Of a stretch of DNA of 64,000 bases, positions 18,624 to 26,872 are shown piece by piece. The notes under the pieces are model-generated. The model made no database searches and was not told the origin of the DNA. It saw only the letters and a program-made list of their open reading frames with translations. The position numbers were made by a program, and so were the translations under genes. Where the stretch lies: assembly GCF_029223185.1 (NCBI RefSeq), contig NZ_JARHUG010000002.1:186001-250000 (forward strand). Reading direction: 5' to 3'. The stretch comes from Aliiglaciecola sp. CAU 1673. Lineage in GTDB: Bacteria > Pseudomonadota > Gammaproteobacteria > Enterobacterales > Alteromonadaceae. The number at the start of each line of letters is the position of its first letter. Within the stretch, counting starts at the first letter, position 1.

Positions 18624-19880
18624 TTAGTTGATACGAATGGTTTGATAGCTTTCCCAGGCGCTGGGGTCGGACAAAATGACCTGGGCGCCAACAGGGAGGC
18701 CTTGCTTGATTTCAATAAACTGACTGGAGCCAATGCCAAAGGTCACCTGAACCCGCTCTGCCACGCTGCCATCAGGCGAGAGGCGATATAAAGTTCCGGT
18801 GCTGTGGCTTTGTGCAAACAGTGGGCGGGGGACATACAGGGCATTGTCTAACTCGCTGATGGCGATGGTGCCTTCGATACTGAGATCCGGCCGTGCATCT
18901 TTTGGCAGGGTGCCGGGTAAAGCGACGTCTACCTGCACGGTACCTTTGTCTACTGCCGGATCAATGCGCATGACCTGGCCTTCTATCTTGCTGTTGCGGG
19001 TGTCGATTTCCACTCGCTGACCAATGCGTACATCGCGAATTTGTAATTCTGGGATCTTAAGCTCAGCCAACAGCACATCCTGGCGTGCCAATTTGGCAAT
19101 ATTGCCACCCAGCAATACCTGCTGACCGGGCTCTAAAGGCAGCGCTTGTAACACACCGTCGATGGAGGCTCGCACTTGTAACGAGTCCACTTGTTCCTGT
19201 GCCCGCTCCAGGGTCTTTTGCAATTTGGCGACCTTGGCTGCCTGGGCGCTTAACTGTGCCTCCAGGTTTTCCTTCATCTTGGCCAGCCGTGCTTTTTCGA
19301 TATCCCAGCGCTCCAGAAATTGCTGGGTGTTAAGCTGACTGTTTTTATACTCCAGCATCGATACCGTGCCCATGCCCTTATTGAGTAGTTCGGTTTCCGC
19401 TTCGAGCTTAAGCTTGGCGCTTTCATAATTCAGCTTGGCATTGAGCAGGGAGGCTTGTTGGTCCAACAGTACTGACTCGAGTTCCACTTTCAGCGCATGA
19501 CTTTGCGCTTGTAGTGCCTCGAGTTCCCACTGTGTTTCTTCGGCCAGCTGGTTCAGCAGCGGGTTGCTCATTTCAAGCAGCATTTCACCCTTACTGACCA
19601 GTGCGCCGGGCTTGACTAAAATACGCTCCACGCGCCCTTCTACGGTGGCCGCGATCCAACGCACATCGCGAGGCACCAGTACACCTGCGCCACGCACGGT
19701 AACCTGCATGGGGCCCTGCTGCACTTCGCCAAGTAGCAGGTTGTCCTGTTTGACCATATAACCGCCGGTTAAATAGGACTGACTTGCCCAATAAATGCCG
19801 CCGAGTAGGCACAGACCTGCTGCCGGCAGCAGAAATTTGCGCCAGTGTGCGGGTTTAACGGTTTCTTTCCTGATATCCAT
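18624..19880 (-). CDS. HlyD/RND-type periplasmic adaptor (membrane fusion protein)
   Basis: 418 residues: cytoplasmic tail, one membrane helix (about 14-32), a barrel-sandwich lipoyl half (VEGRVERILVKPGALVSKGEMLLEMSNP), a long helical hairpin rich in Gln, Glu and Leu (about 110-235), the second lipoyl half (RASIDGVLQALPLEPGQQV), and beta-barrel domains. It should bridge the MacB-like permease to an outer-membrane channel, which is not encoded here. First gene of the exporter operon, 27 bases after the predicted sigma-54 start site. Confidence 0.92.
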   Translation of the reverse strand: MDIRKETVKPAHWRKFLLPAAGLCLLGGIYWASQSYLTGGYMVKQDNLLLGEVQQGPMQVTVRGAGVLVPRDVRWIAATVEGRVERILVKPGALVSKGEMLLEMSNPLLNQLAEETQWELEALQAQSHALKVELESVLLDQQASLLNAKLNYESAKLKLEAETELLNKGMGTVSMLEYKNSQLNTQQFLERWDIEKARLAKMKENLEAQLSAQAAKVAKLQKTLERAQEQVDSLQVRASIDGVLQALPLEPGQQVLLGGNIAKLARQDVLLAELKIPELQIRDVRIGQRVEIDTRNSKIEGQVMRIDPAVDKGTVQVDVALPGTLPKDARPDLSIEGTIAISELDNALYVPRPLFAQSHSTGTLYRLSPDGSVAERVQVTFGIGSSQFIEIKQGLPVGAQVILSDPSAWESYQTIRIN

Positions 19881-19918
19881 GGTTTGCCACGTTCACTGCT
19901 AATGATGATGTGTCTATC

Positions 19919-19933
19919 GCAGTATTCGTGCCA
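19919..19933 (-). promoter_or_regulatory. Sigma-54 (-24/-12) promoter of the exporter operon
   Basis: On the minus strand TGGCACGAATACTGC matches TGGCAC-N5-TTGC at all but one position, with the invariant GG and GC. The expected start site near 19907 gives a leader of about 27 bases before the adaptor ATG at 19880. Confidence 0.75.
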
Positions 19934-19986
19934 AAGGTTATCTGATTGAATTATAAGGTTATTTAAATTTTTGTCGGTGACAGGCA

Positions 19987-20034
19987 TCCCATTAATGGGA
20001 CGCTTTTTGAATTGCACCTGTACCATTAATGGGA
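19987..20034 (-). promoter_or_regulatory. Twin palindromic sites, candidate enhancer for the sigma-54 regulator
   Basis: TCCCATTAATGGGA at 19987-20000 is a perfect 14-base palindrome, and TACCATTAATGGGA at 20021-20034 is the same site with one change. Centres are 34 bases apart, about three helical turns, and lie roughly 65-100 bases upstream of the -24 element, as expected for NtrC-class binding sites. The second copy includes the stop codon of the upstream membrane-protein gene. Confidence 0.65.
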
Positions 20035-20397
20035 CGTCGAATGTTTAGGGGGCGGAAGCTTGGGTGACTTGTAACCAATCCACAGCGCATGGAGGATACT
20101 GATGGCCCAGTTGGCAATCAAAAGATAGGTGCAAAGTTGTAGCATGGTGCTATCGGCTTGTTGTGACTGTTGCGCCAAGGCCTCTGCAATGGCCGCAGAA
20201 TCAGGTGCTATCTTGCCTTGCAGGATCTGATTGGCTATTTCCTGCGCCTGCTCCAGGGCCGCAGAAAGAACTACAGTCACTGAAAACAGCGCGATAACAA
20301 TAAAAGCCACGCCAGTAAAATAACGTTTTAGTAACAGTTGTCCCGAACCGGGAAGCAACAGGGCACTGAGCAGAACAGCTTTGGTGGTTTTGGTCAT
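20026..20397 (-). CDS. Small membrane protein of unknown function
   Basis: 123 residues, not recognised. The N-terminal part LLSALLLPGSGQLLLKRYFTGVAFIVIALFSVTVVL resembles the PGxGqlY start of TM2-like or DUF5683-type small membrane proteins. A polar Gln/Ala-rich helix (about 48-82) follows and a second hydrophobic stretch (LCTYLLIANWAISILHALWIGY) precedes a basic, Pro-rich tail. Two or three membrane helices are likely. It lies upstream of the exporter on the same strand, but the sigma-54 promoter lies between them. Confidence 0.6.
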   Translation of the reverse strand: MTKTTKAVLLSALLLPGSGQLLLKRYFTGVAFIVIALFSVTVVLSAALEQAQEIANQILQGKIAPDSAAIAEALAQQSQQADSTMLQLCTYLLIANWAISILHALWIGYKSPKLPPPKHSTSH

Positions 20398-20602
20398 AAG
20401 GGCGGCAAATTATTCAAAGTACTCAGTCTGACATGAGGTCTTGGCAATTGTCCCCATATCCCCAAAATTTTTATTAAATACCTGATAGCGCCTTTGTTGA
20501 CTCCTCTTTATCCGTCCCATGGCTTGCTATTTCTCTGCCTATCCCCATTTATAAGGAAGCACAATGGCATTATTGGCTTGAGCACTGACCAAGGATTTAA
20601 AG

Positions 20603-21052
20603 ATGACGAAACCCCTCAGTATTTTTGCCGCGATGATGATCGCGACCACGGCACAACTATGGGCGCCATCATTGATGGCTGAACAAAGCACCTCCAACCT
20701 TGAAGAAGTCAGAAAAGAAACCGAAGAATTAATGCAGGCCATCAAAGCGTATTCGGCCGAACAAAAAGAGCAAGCCATTGCCAAAACCGCTGAAGCGCTG
20801 GAAAAGCTTGATGAGCGCATCGACAAACTGGACAAGCAATTAGCGGAACAGTGGCAGGATCTGGATGAGTCAACCCGACAGGAGCGCCAGGCCTTTTTGG
20901 ATAAGTTGAAAGTCCAACGGGCCGAATTAGCCGATTGGCTGGCTAAGATGAAAGACAGTTCAAGCGGGGCTTGGGGTGAACTCAAAGCCGGCTTTGCCGA
21001 TGCTTACGAAAAACTCGCTGAGGCCTGGGAAAAAGCCAAAGAGAAGTTCTAA
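20603..21052 (+). CDS. Secreted coiled-coil protein of unknown function
   Basis: 149 residues with a signal peptide (about 1-26, ending SLMA) and an almost wholly charged helical remainder: Glu/Lys/Gln-rich heptads with Leu spacing (EALEKLDERIDKLDKQLAEQWQDL) ending in a lysine-rich EKAKEKF. It looks like the small periplasmic coiled-coil proteins sometimes annotated as sll1863-type stress proteins, but I do not assign a function. ATG 20603 has AAGGA upstream at suitable spacing. A five-codon ORF with its own AAGGA (20564-20581) precedes it. Confidence 0.65.
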   Translation: MTKPLSIFAAMMIATTAQLWAPSLMAEQSTSNLEEVRKETEELMQAIKAYSAEQKEQAIAKTAEALEKLDERIDKLDKQLAEQWQDLDESTRQERQAFLDKLKVQRAELADWLAKMKDSSSGAWGELKAGFADAYEKLAEAWEKAKEKF

Positions 21053-21096
21053 TGCGTGATCGTATTTCCGTTTCGACGAAGTGTAGCTTTTGGAAC

Positions 21097-21149
21097 GGGG
21101 TCAGGTCTTGAAATTTGCAGCAATACTGCAAATTTCAAGACCTGACCCC
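21097..21149. repeat. Perfect 24-bp inverted repeat (REP/RAYT-type palindrome)
   Basis: The left arm 21097-21120 begins GGGGTCAGGTCTTGAAATTT; the right arm 21126-21149 is its exact complement, with a five-base loop CAATA. The following bases repeat degenerate GACCCCTAATG units. I recall GGGGTCAGGTCTTGA palindromes as dispersed repeats near REP-associated tyrosine transposases; no transposase is in the window. It lies between convergent genes and could also end transcription from both, though no T-run follows. Confidence 0.7.
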
Positions 21150-21183
21150 TAATGTGACCCCTAATGATTCTGCCCCCCAATGA

Positions 21184-22371
21184 TTACTGCTGCAGGGCTT
21201 TGGCGGCGGCCACACGGGTGGGGCTAATCTGCTCGCTGGGGTAGCAGCCCAACACTTTCAGGTAGCGGGTCATACCTTTCAGTTGCTCCAGGGCTGTTTG
21301 CATCGGACCGTCCTGCAGATTGCCCTCCACATCGATATAAAACATTTCTTCCCAAGGGTTACCGGTGATTGGCCGGGATTCCAGCTTGGTCATATTGATC
21401 TGATTGTCCCTGAGAACCAGCAGGGCTTCCACCAGGGCACCTGGCTTTTGCACGGTACTCATCACCAAGGTGGTTTTGGCCGGGATCTGCAGTGGCACGC
21501 TGACCGCTTTTCGGGCAATAACAATAAAGCGGCTATGGTTTTCTTTCTGGTTAGCGATATTGGATTTAATCGCTTGCAGGCCGTACAGGCTACCGCCTGC
21601 GGCGCTGGCGATGGCGGCTACGCTGGGATCTTTGAGTTCGGCTACCTTAGCCATGGCGGCAGAGCTGGCATCCATCACTTTATGTTCAAGGCCAAGACTC
21701 GACAGATACAAACTGCACTGTGCAAATACCTGGGGATGGGCGTACAGGGTTTTCAGCTGGCTGATGTCGGTATCGGTAGCTACCAACAGCGCATGCTCCA
21801 CCGGGTGGGTCAGCTCACCGATAATGGACAGACTGGTATGCTGCAGCACGTCATAGACTTCGTTAATACTGCCAGATGAGGTGTTTTCAATGGGCAGCAC
21901 CGCATAATCGGCTTCACCGGACTCCACGGTATCAATGATTTCGCTGAAACTCTGGCAGCCAATTTCATGCAGTTCGCCGGGACGACGGGCAAAGTATTTC
22001 TGTGTGGCTAAATAGCTGTAGGAGCCTTTGTCACCCAAAAAGGCCACGCGATTAAGGGGCTGGGCATTGTCAGGATTAGCGCGCTGGGCCAGCAGCATCT
22101 GTTGATTGAGTACCGAGTCTTCGATAATCACATGAAACAGTGCGGTGACATATTGTGGGGTAAGGCCCAATGCCTGTCCTTGCTGGATAAGCTTGATCAG
22201 CAGCGCTTCTTCACGCGCGGCATCGCGCACCTGCATATGGGCTTTGATTTTGGTTTCTGCTACTTCGTTGGTCAGGCCCTGGCGTTTGGCCAACAAAGCC
22301 AACAGCTCGCCATCCAAGTGGCTGATCTGTTGTCGGATCCCGTTTAGCTGTGCTTGGTAGTCTGTCATCAT
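21184..22371 (-). CDS. pheA: Bifunctional chorismate mutase / prephenate dehydratase (P-protein)
   Basis: 395 residues. Residues 1-95 form the AroQ chorismate mutase (IRQQISHLDGELLALLAKRQ, AETKIKAHMQVRDAAREEALL). The prephenate dehydratase follows, with FLGDKGSYSYLATQKYF, LPIENTSSGSINEVYDVL and the NHSRFIVIARK block. A C-terminal ACT domain contains the ESRP motif (KLESRPITGNPWEEMFYID) that binds phenylalanine for feedback inhibition. The product is phenylpyruvate. Expression is under the leader-peptide attenuator just upstream. The start ATGATG at 22371 has AGGGG before it. Confidence 0.96.
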   Translation of the reverse strand: MMTDYQAQLNGIRQQISHLDGELLALLAKRQGLTNEVAETKIKAHMQVRDAAREEALLIKLIQQGQALGLTPQYVTALFHVIIEDSVLNQQMLLAQRANPDNAQPLNRVAFLGDKGSYSYLATQKYFARRPGELHEIGCQSFSEIIDTVESGEADYAVLPIENTSSGSINEVYDVLQHTSLSIIGELTHPVEHALLVATDTDISQLKTLYAHPQVFAQCSLYLSSLGLEHKVMDASSAAMAKVAELKDPSVAAIASAAGGSLYGLQAIKSNIANQKENHSRFIVIARKAVSVPLQIPAKTTLVMSTVQKPGALVEALLVLRDNQINMTKLESRPITGNPWEEMFYIDVEGNLQDGPMQTALEQLKGMTRYLKVLGCYPSEQISPTRVAAAKALQQ

Positions 22372-22403
22372 GTCCCCTTGATTATTTTCTTGGCCCCAAA
22401 ACG

Positions 22404-22428
22404 AAAAAACCTCCCGAGGGGGAGGTTT
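22404..22428 (-). terminator. Attenuator terminator of pheA
   Basis: On the minus strand AAACCTCCC and GGGAGGTTT form a nine-pair stem with a four-base loop, continuing into a run of six T. It lies between pheL and pheA. The upstream segment GGGAGGTTAATGGCT (ending pheL) is complementary to the left arm plus AGCCAT, giving the alternative antiterminator. Confidence 0.88.
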
Positions 22429-22453
22429 CTAACTTATGGCTTTTACCCAGCCA

Positions 22454-22513
22454 TTAACCTCCCGAGTCGGGTGAGGTAAAAAACAGGGTAAAGGCAAAAT
22501 TTGTCGCTTTCAT
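22454..22513 (-). CDS. pheL: pheA leader peptide
   Basis: A 19-codon reading frame, MKATNFAFTLFFTSPDSGG, with four Phe codons among positions 6-12, just upstream of the pheA terminator. When charged tRNA-Phe is scarce a ribosome stalls on the Phe codons, freeing the segment that forms the antiterminator. The stop codon lies within the GGGAGGTTAA segment that would be masked by a ribosome completing the peptide. Sequence differs from E. coli PheL except in design. Confidence 0.9.
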   Translation of the reverse strand: MKATNFAFTLFFTSPDSGG

Positions 22514-22545
22514 GCTCTCGAATCTATTGTGCCCGTCGTAGCTTG

Positions 22546-24927
22546 TCAACTGTTGTTCGGCATCAGTTGCAATTTATGGGTAACCGGGCCAGGTAACAGT
22601 GGTTGCGAAGTACCGCTGCGCCAGGCTTCGTGGCCTTTGCCAAAGAAAGGCGAAAGGGGATGCCCACTTTGGCTGGACGGCATATGGAATATGGCTTTGT
22701 CTTCATGCCCAGGGGAAACCACCAATCGCTGTGACGAGCCAAAATCCCCGCGCGCGACTCTTGGCATAAAAGTATCGCCAGCCTGTGGCTCTTGCGGCAT
22801 ATCGGTAAGCTTGCCCAATAGCGGTACAAAGCGGCTCATGGGGTGTTGGATTTGTACCTTGTTAAATTCACCCCAGGTCAGATCCCGCCAGTCGCCATAT
22901 TGCTTATCCAACTCACTTAAGCTTCGCCCCAGGGCGTTTTCCAGTAATTCATTCCAACTATCGTAATCAGCCGGGAGCAGATGATTGGGGCGCTCCGACA
23001 CCAGTTGCCAAAGCGGTGCTTCCAACTGATTACGCACGGCATTGAAGTTAAAATGCTGTGATTGGTCAGTCATGGCGTTATTCAGTGGACGATAAACCTT
23101 ATCGCGCACCTGCAAGCGGAACTGACGCACCACCAGATAGCCCAAATCTTCTATGCTGGCATGACCCGACCAGTTTTCCAGTACCTGTGTAAGCCGTTCT
23201 TTGTGCCGATGGGAAGAGCGGGGCAGTACTTCACGCAGCAACAAATTGCGCCAGGGCGTGAGAAAAATGGCTTCATCGTCAAGCTGGATGGCCAGTAAAT
23301 CCTGTTCGGTAAAATGTTGTTTTTCGAACAAGTCATCACGGATTTGTTTGCTACGTGCCCCAAGGGCATAACCGCCATTGCCAATTTTGTCGTACATCTC
23401 GCCACCGACTACCCGTGAGTTGCCGGTCCACAGGCGATGATGCTCAGGGTTAATGATCCTGGGATACTCATCTTCACTCAGATAGCCGTCCCAACGCTGA
23501 CTGCCATCGCTCCAATCGCTGATGTAGTCGCCGCTGTAGCCAATTCGGACAGGCATTGGTCCGGCAATGGTCCAACCGATATTGCCCTTTGCATCTGCCA
23601 TCATCAGGTTTTGTGCGGGAATACCGGCACTGGCACCGACTTTGGCGCCTTCATACACATCTTTGGCGGTTTCCAGGTTCATCAAGTTCAGATTAGCGCC
23701 CTGCGGATCATGGGCTACCCAGCGATAGGCCAGCAGATTGCCCGAAGCGTCTTCTCCAATTACCGGGCCCCAGATGGTTTCTCTTACCACATGCTTGAAG
23801 GCAGGTTGATCTTTAACGGCGATTTCCTCTTCTGCCAGGGTAAAAGACTGATATCCCTCAGGGGTCAGATACTGCTGACCGCTTTCATCCAACTGTAAAC
23901 GGATAAGATCGCTCCAATCCCCATAGCTGTTGGTAAATCCCCATGCCAGTTTTGTGTTGCTGCCTACCACCATCAACGGCGTGCCCGGTAAGGTGACACC
24001 GGTGACCTGATGTTGCTGGCCATCTTGTTGCCAGTTGAATTGGGCTTTGAACCAGATATTGGGTACACGAATACCCAGGTGCATATCGTCTGCCAGCATG
24101 GCACTGCCATAGGGGGTCAGTGCCCCGCCTACAGCCCAGTTGTTGCTGCCGGGCAAAAGATCTTCCGCTTCGCCGTCCATGGGAGGGGAGGTCTTGGCAT
24201 TGAGGTCACCCTGCCGCTTAGGCCAGGCGCTTTGCGGTAGCGGATTGATGCTGGCGTCGCTGCCATCAATGGTAGCATCCCACTGACTGCCTGCAGGATG
24301 CAGGAAATGATAGAGATCATAGGGCAGGGCGTCTTTCATCAGACTTAAGGAAAACTCTCGTCTGCCATCGTGATATTGCAAATCCAGATACATGGCAAAC
24401 AGGCTTAGCAGGCTGTCAGCGGGTTGCCATGGCGATGGGTTAGTGCCAAGCAGGAAATACTCAAAGGGTCTGGCGTTAAGGCTGGCAAGTCCTTGGTTAA
24501 CCCCTTCGGCATAAGCCTCAACCAATCGCAAATGCTCACCTGGCAGGCGTTGTAACTGATCTTGTGCACGATGACGGAAGCGATGCAGACGGATCTCTTT
24601 ATCTCTTTCTAATGCTGCTTCGCCAAATAATGCTGATAACTCACCGGCGGCGCTGCGCCTTAGCAGATCCATCTGAAAGAATCGGTCCTGTCCATGCACA
24701 TAGCCAAGGGCCCGGGCTAAGTCGATGCGATCCTCGGCATGCAACACGGCCATGCCACCGGCGTCCCGCTCAATGCTGACTTGTCCTTGCAAGCCCGGTA
24801 AGACTTGCTCACCTTCCAATTGCGGTAGGCTGGCTCGCAGTACGCCATAGCCTGCCAATATCATCAGTATCAACAACAGCAGAAGAGCCAGGGCGATCTG
24901 AAACAATCGCTTGGAGAGCTTAGCCAC
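22546..24927 (-). CDS. Penicillin acylase family protein (Ntn hydrolase)
   Basis: 793 residues. An N-terminal membrane/signal segment (about 8-30) exports it. The alpha chain has GYVHGQDRFFQMDLLRR, typical of the family. The catalytic beta chain should start at the Ser of LPGSNNWAVGG (Ser261), exposed by autocleavage as the N-terminal nucleophile; the preceding Gly fits. Family relatives include penicillin G acylase and acyl-homoserine-lactone acylases such as PvdQ and QuiP; which amide is cut cannot be told here. GTG 24927 is chosen because AAGGAA lies six bases upstream; another GTG at 24972 is in frame. Confidence 0.9.
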   Translation of the reverse strand: MAKLSKRLFQIALALLLLLILMILAGYGVLRASLPQLEGEQVLPGLQGQVSIERDAGGMAVLHAEDRIDLARALGYVHGQDRFFQMDLLRRSAAGELSALFGEAALERDKEIRLHRFRHRAQDQLQRLPGEHLRLVEAYAEGVNQGLASLNARPFEYFLLGTNPSPWQPADSLLSLFAMYLDLQYHDGRREFSLSLMKDALPYDLYHFLHPAGSQWDATIDGSDASINPLPQSAWPKRQGDLNAKTSPPMDGEAEDLLPGSNNWAVGGALTPYGSAMLADDMHLGIRVPNIWFKAQFNWQQDGQQHQVTGVTLPGTPLMVVGSNTKLAWGFTNSYGDWSDLIRLQLDESGQQYLTPEGYQSFTLAEEEIAVKDQPAFKHVVRETIWGPVIGEDASGNLLAYRWVAHDPQGANLNLMNLETAKDVYEGAKVGASAGIPAQNLMMADAKGNIGWTIAGPMPVRIGYSGDYISDWSDGSQRWDGYLSEDEYPRIINPEHHRLWTGNSRVVGGEMYDKIGNGGYALGARSKQIRDDLFEKQHFTEQDLLAIQLDDEAIFLTPWRNLLLREVLPRSSHRHKERLTQVLENWSGHASIEDLGYLVVRQFRLQVRDKVYRPLNNAMTDQSQHFNFNAVRNQLEAPLWQLVSERPNHLLPADYDSWNELLENALGRSLSELDKQYGDWRDLTWGEFNKVQIQHPMSRFVPLLGKLTDMPQEPQAGDTFMPRVARGDFGSSQRLVVSPGHEDKAIFHMPSSQSGHPLSPFFGKGHEAWRSGTSQPLLPGPVTHKLQLMPNNS

Positions 24928-25026
24928 AGTGAGTTCCTTCTTTTGAATTAAACCTCTAGGTTTTACCTGCACTTAGCAAGTTGCAGAAGTCATCTTACGA
25001 AGGATTAATAAGGTTGGCTAGTAAAG

Positions 25027-25049
25027 GCGCCCCACAGTGAGGGGGGCGC
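25027..25049 (-). terminator. Weak terminator hairpin after the two-receiver regulator
   Basis: GCGCCCC and GGGGCGC pair around a nine-base loop shortly after the regulator stop codon; on the minus strand CTTTACT follows, a short T-run only. Confidence 0.5.
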
Positions 25050-25056
25050 TTATAAA

Positions 25057-25857
25057 TCAGACATGCCCGAGCAGGGTGGAGAGCATCTTACGTACTTCGG
25101 CAGGCTCGAAGGGTTTGTCGCACAAGGCATTGACGCCGGTTTGCTGGATATTGGCCATATGCGCGCTGTTGGCCTCGGAGGTAACCATAATGATGGGAAT
25201 ATGGGCGGTATCGGGATTAAAGCGCACAAACTCGGACAGTTCGCGACCATCCATCTCCGGCATATTGTAATCGGTGACCAGCAGATCGAAGGTAAAATCT
25301 TTAAGCAGAGTCAGCGCCTGAGCACCATTTTCCGCTTCGGTGATTTTCTCCAGGCCCATGCCCTCCAGCACCCGGCGGATATGGTTGCGCGCCAGGCGGC
25401 TGTCGTCCACTAACAGCACCCGCACTTCGGCGATATCGAACAACTCCAGTTCCAACTCTTCGGTATTGATCAAGTCCAAGGTGGCGTTCACCGCACGGTT
25501 AAGGTGAATGGGCTCGAAGGGTTTGGGCAAAATGGCGACGACGCCCGCTTGCTTAAATTCCTCTAACTTGGCTGGGCGAAACTCACTGGATACCAGCATA
25601 AAAGACACCGATTGGGTCTTGCTGTCTTGTTTAATCTGGGTCAGCAGCTCCAAGCCCGTACCATCTTCAAAGTACATGGCGCTGACCACCAAGTCGGGTT
25701 GATGGGCGTGGATCTTATCCAGCGCATCTTTAACCGAGCCTGCGGTTTCGATACGACCAATCTGCTCTTTGGCGAGCATATTGCTGATGATCTTTCGTTG
25801 TGTATCCGATGGCTCTACCAACAGAATTTGGAGCTCGGAGCGGGAGATGGAAACCAT
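25057..25857 (-). CDS. Response regulator with two receiver domains, the first degenerate
   Basis: 266 residues made of two CheY-like receivers joined by a short acidic linker (EELELELF), with no output domain. The second receiver (about 145-264) is complete: acidic pair in LLVDDSR, phosphosite Asp196 in LLVTDYNMPEMDG, Lys in CDKPFEP. In the first (about 10-128) the phosphosite is Ala60 (DLVVSAMYFEDG) and the acidic pair reads VEPSD, so it should not be phosphorylated normally; its KPFEP loop remains. It is likely a signalling adaptor or phosphate sink for an unlinked kinase. Confidence 0.9.
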   Translation of the reverse strand: MVSISRSELQILLVEPSDTQRKIISNMLAKEQIGRIETAGSVKDALDKIHAHQPDLVVSAMYFEDGTGLELLTQIKQDSKTQSVSFMLVSSEFRPAKLEEFKQAGVVAILPKPFEPIHLNRAVNATLDLINTEELELELFDIAEVRVLLVDDSRLARNHIRRVLEGMGLEKITEAENGAQALTLLKDFTFDLLVTDYNMPEMDGRELSEFVRFNPDTAHIPIIMVTSEANSAHMANIQQTGVNALCDKPFEPAEVRKMLSTLLGHV

Positions 25858-25877
25858 GACTTATCCTTTACTAAATG

Positions 25878-26198
25878 TTAGCCACCGGCCAGTTTGACCT
25901 GCAGGCCCTTCTTCTCCAGTGCGGCCTTGATTTTGTCACGGTGGTCGCCCTGGATTTCAATTACATTGTCTTTCAGTGTACCGCCGGTACCGCAGAGCTT
26001 CTTGAGTTCGGCGCACAGCATTTTAAGCTCTGTTTCCGCCATTAACACACCACTGACAGTGGTTACCCCTTTACCTTTGCGGCCTTTGGTTTCGCGCCGG
26101 ATGCGGGCGATCCCATCGCCACTTGGCACGGCGTTGGTGGGGGCTTCTGATTTAATACGGCCTGTCTCGGTAGAATAGACCAGATTGTTCTCTTTCAT
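25878..26198 (-). CDS. yciH: SUI1/eIF1-like translation factor YciH
   Basis: 106 residues, the normal size for bacterial YciH. The SUI1 core is recognisable: RIRRETKGRKGKGVTTVSG, then LKKLCGTGGTLKDNVIEIQGDHRDKIKAALEKKG. E. coli YciH can influence start-site fidelity in vitro; its in vivo role is minor or stress-related. ATG 26198 (MKENNLVYST) is chosen over the longer frame to 26288, whose added N terminus is unlike the family and overlaps the divergent GNAT gene's upstream region. Confidence 0.92.
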   Translation of the reverse strand: MKENNLVYSTETGRIKSEAPTNAVPSGDGIARIRRETKGRKGKGVTTVSGVLMAETELKMLCAELKKLCGTGGTLKDNVIEIQGDHRDKIKAALEKKGLQVKLAGG

Positions 26199-26295
26199 GA
26201 TCCAAGCACTGTTGAAAATTTGCGGCAAGTGTACCAAGAAACCAGGTTTTTTACAGGGTATCAATAGGATAGAATCAACCCACAACAACGAACCA

Positions 26296-26763
26296 ATGTT
26301 CCATATGACTACGTATTCTATTCGCGCCGCAGTGCCCTCCGATCAACAAGCCCTTACCCAGTTTAATCAGGCTATGGCCCTGGAAACCGAAGGTAAACGC
26401 CTGGATGAAAATGTTTTGGGTAATGGCGTGGCCGGCCTGTTAAATCAACCACAATATGGTTTCTATCTGGTGGCCGAACGCGAGGGACAGTTGGTGGGTA
26501 GCTTGATGGTGACCTATGAATGGAGCGATTGGCGCAACAGTCTGTTCTGGTGGATCCAAAGCGTTTATGTGCGTCCCGATTGCCGCCGCCAGGGCATTTA
26601 CTCCGCTTTGTATGAGAAGGTCAAAGAAATGGCAACAGAGCAGGGCAATGTGTGTGGTTTCCGTCTGTATGTAGAGAAGGAAAATCTGCCTGCCCAGGCT
26701 ACCTATCAAAAGCTGGGGATGGAAGAGTGCCAGTATTACATGTATCAGAGTAAAAAAGGCTGA
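26296..26763 (+). CDS. GNAT family N-acetyltransferase
   Basis: 155 residues with a GNAT fold: N-terminal IRAAVPSDQQALTQFNQAMA, the central strands LVAEREGQLVGSLMVTYEW and SLFWWIQSVYVRPDCRRQGIYSALYEKV (acetyl-CoA loop RRQGIY in place of RxxGxG), and FRLYVEKENLPAQATYQKLGMEE. The acceptor is unknown. ATG 26296 or 26305 could start it; neither has a strong ribosome site. The upstream region is shared with yciH, which is divergent. Confidence 0.88.
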   Translation: MFHMTTYSIRAAVPSDQQALTQFNQAMALETEGKRLDENVLGNGVAGLLNQPQYGFYLVAEREGQLVGSLMVTYEWSDWRNSLFWWIQSVYVRPDCRRQGIYSALYEKVKEMATEQGNVCGFRLYVEKENLPAQATYQKLGMEECQYYMYQSKKG

Positions 26764-26811
26764 ACCGGGTTCACATGTCTATTTCCTGCGGTTAATGCAC
26801 TTGAGTGATAT

Positions 26812-26826
26812 TGAGAATGGTTCGCA
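26812..26826 (+). promoter_or_regulatory. Fur box upstream of fbpABC
   Basis: TGAGAATGGTTCGCA matches the common Fur variant TGAGAATnATTCTCA at 12 of 14 positions, 46 bases before the iron-binding-protein gene. Iron repression of the transporter is expected. Confidence 0.6.
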
Positions 26827-26872
26827 TTGGCGATAGTATGCTTGCCATTCTTTGTTCTAAATAAGGATCATC

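Noticed and set aside
18614-18739. Upstream extension of the exporter ATPase
   Set aside because: It overlaps the adaptor gene, and the family N terminus is at [10 protein letters not shown] with AAGGAT before it.
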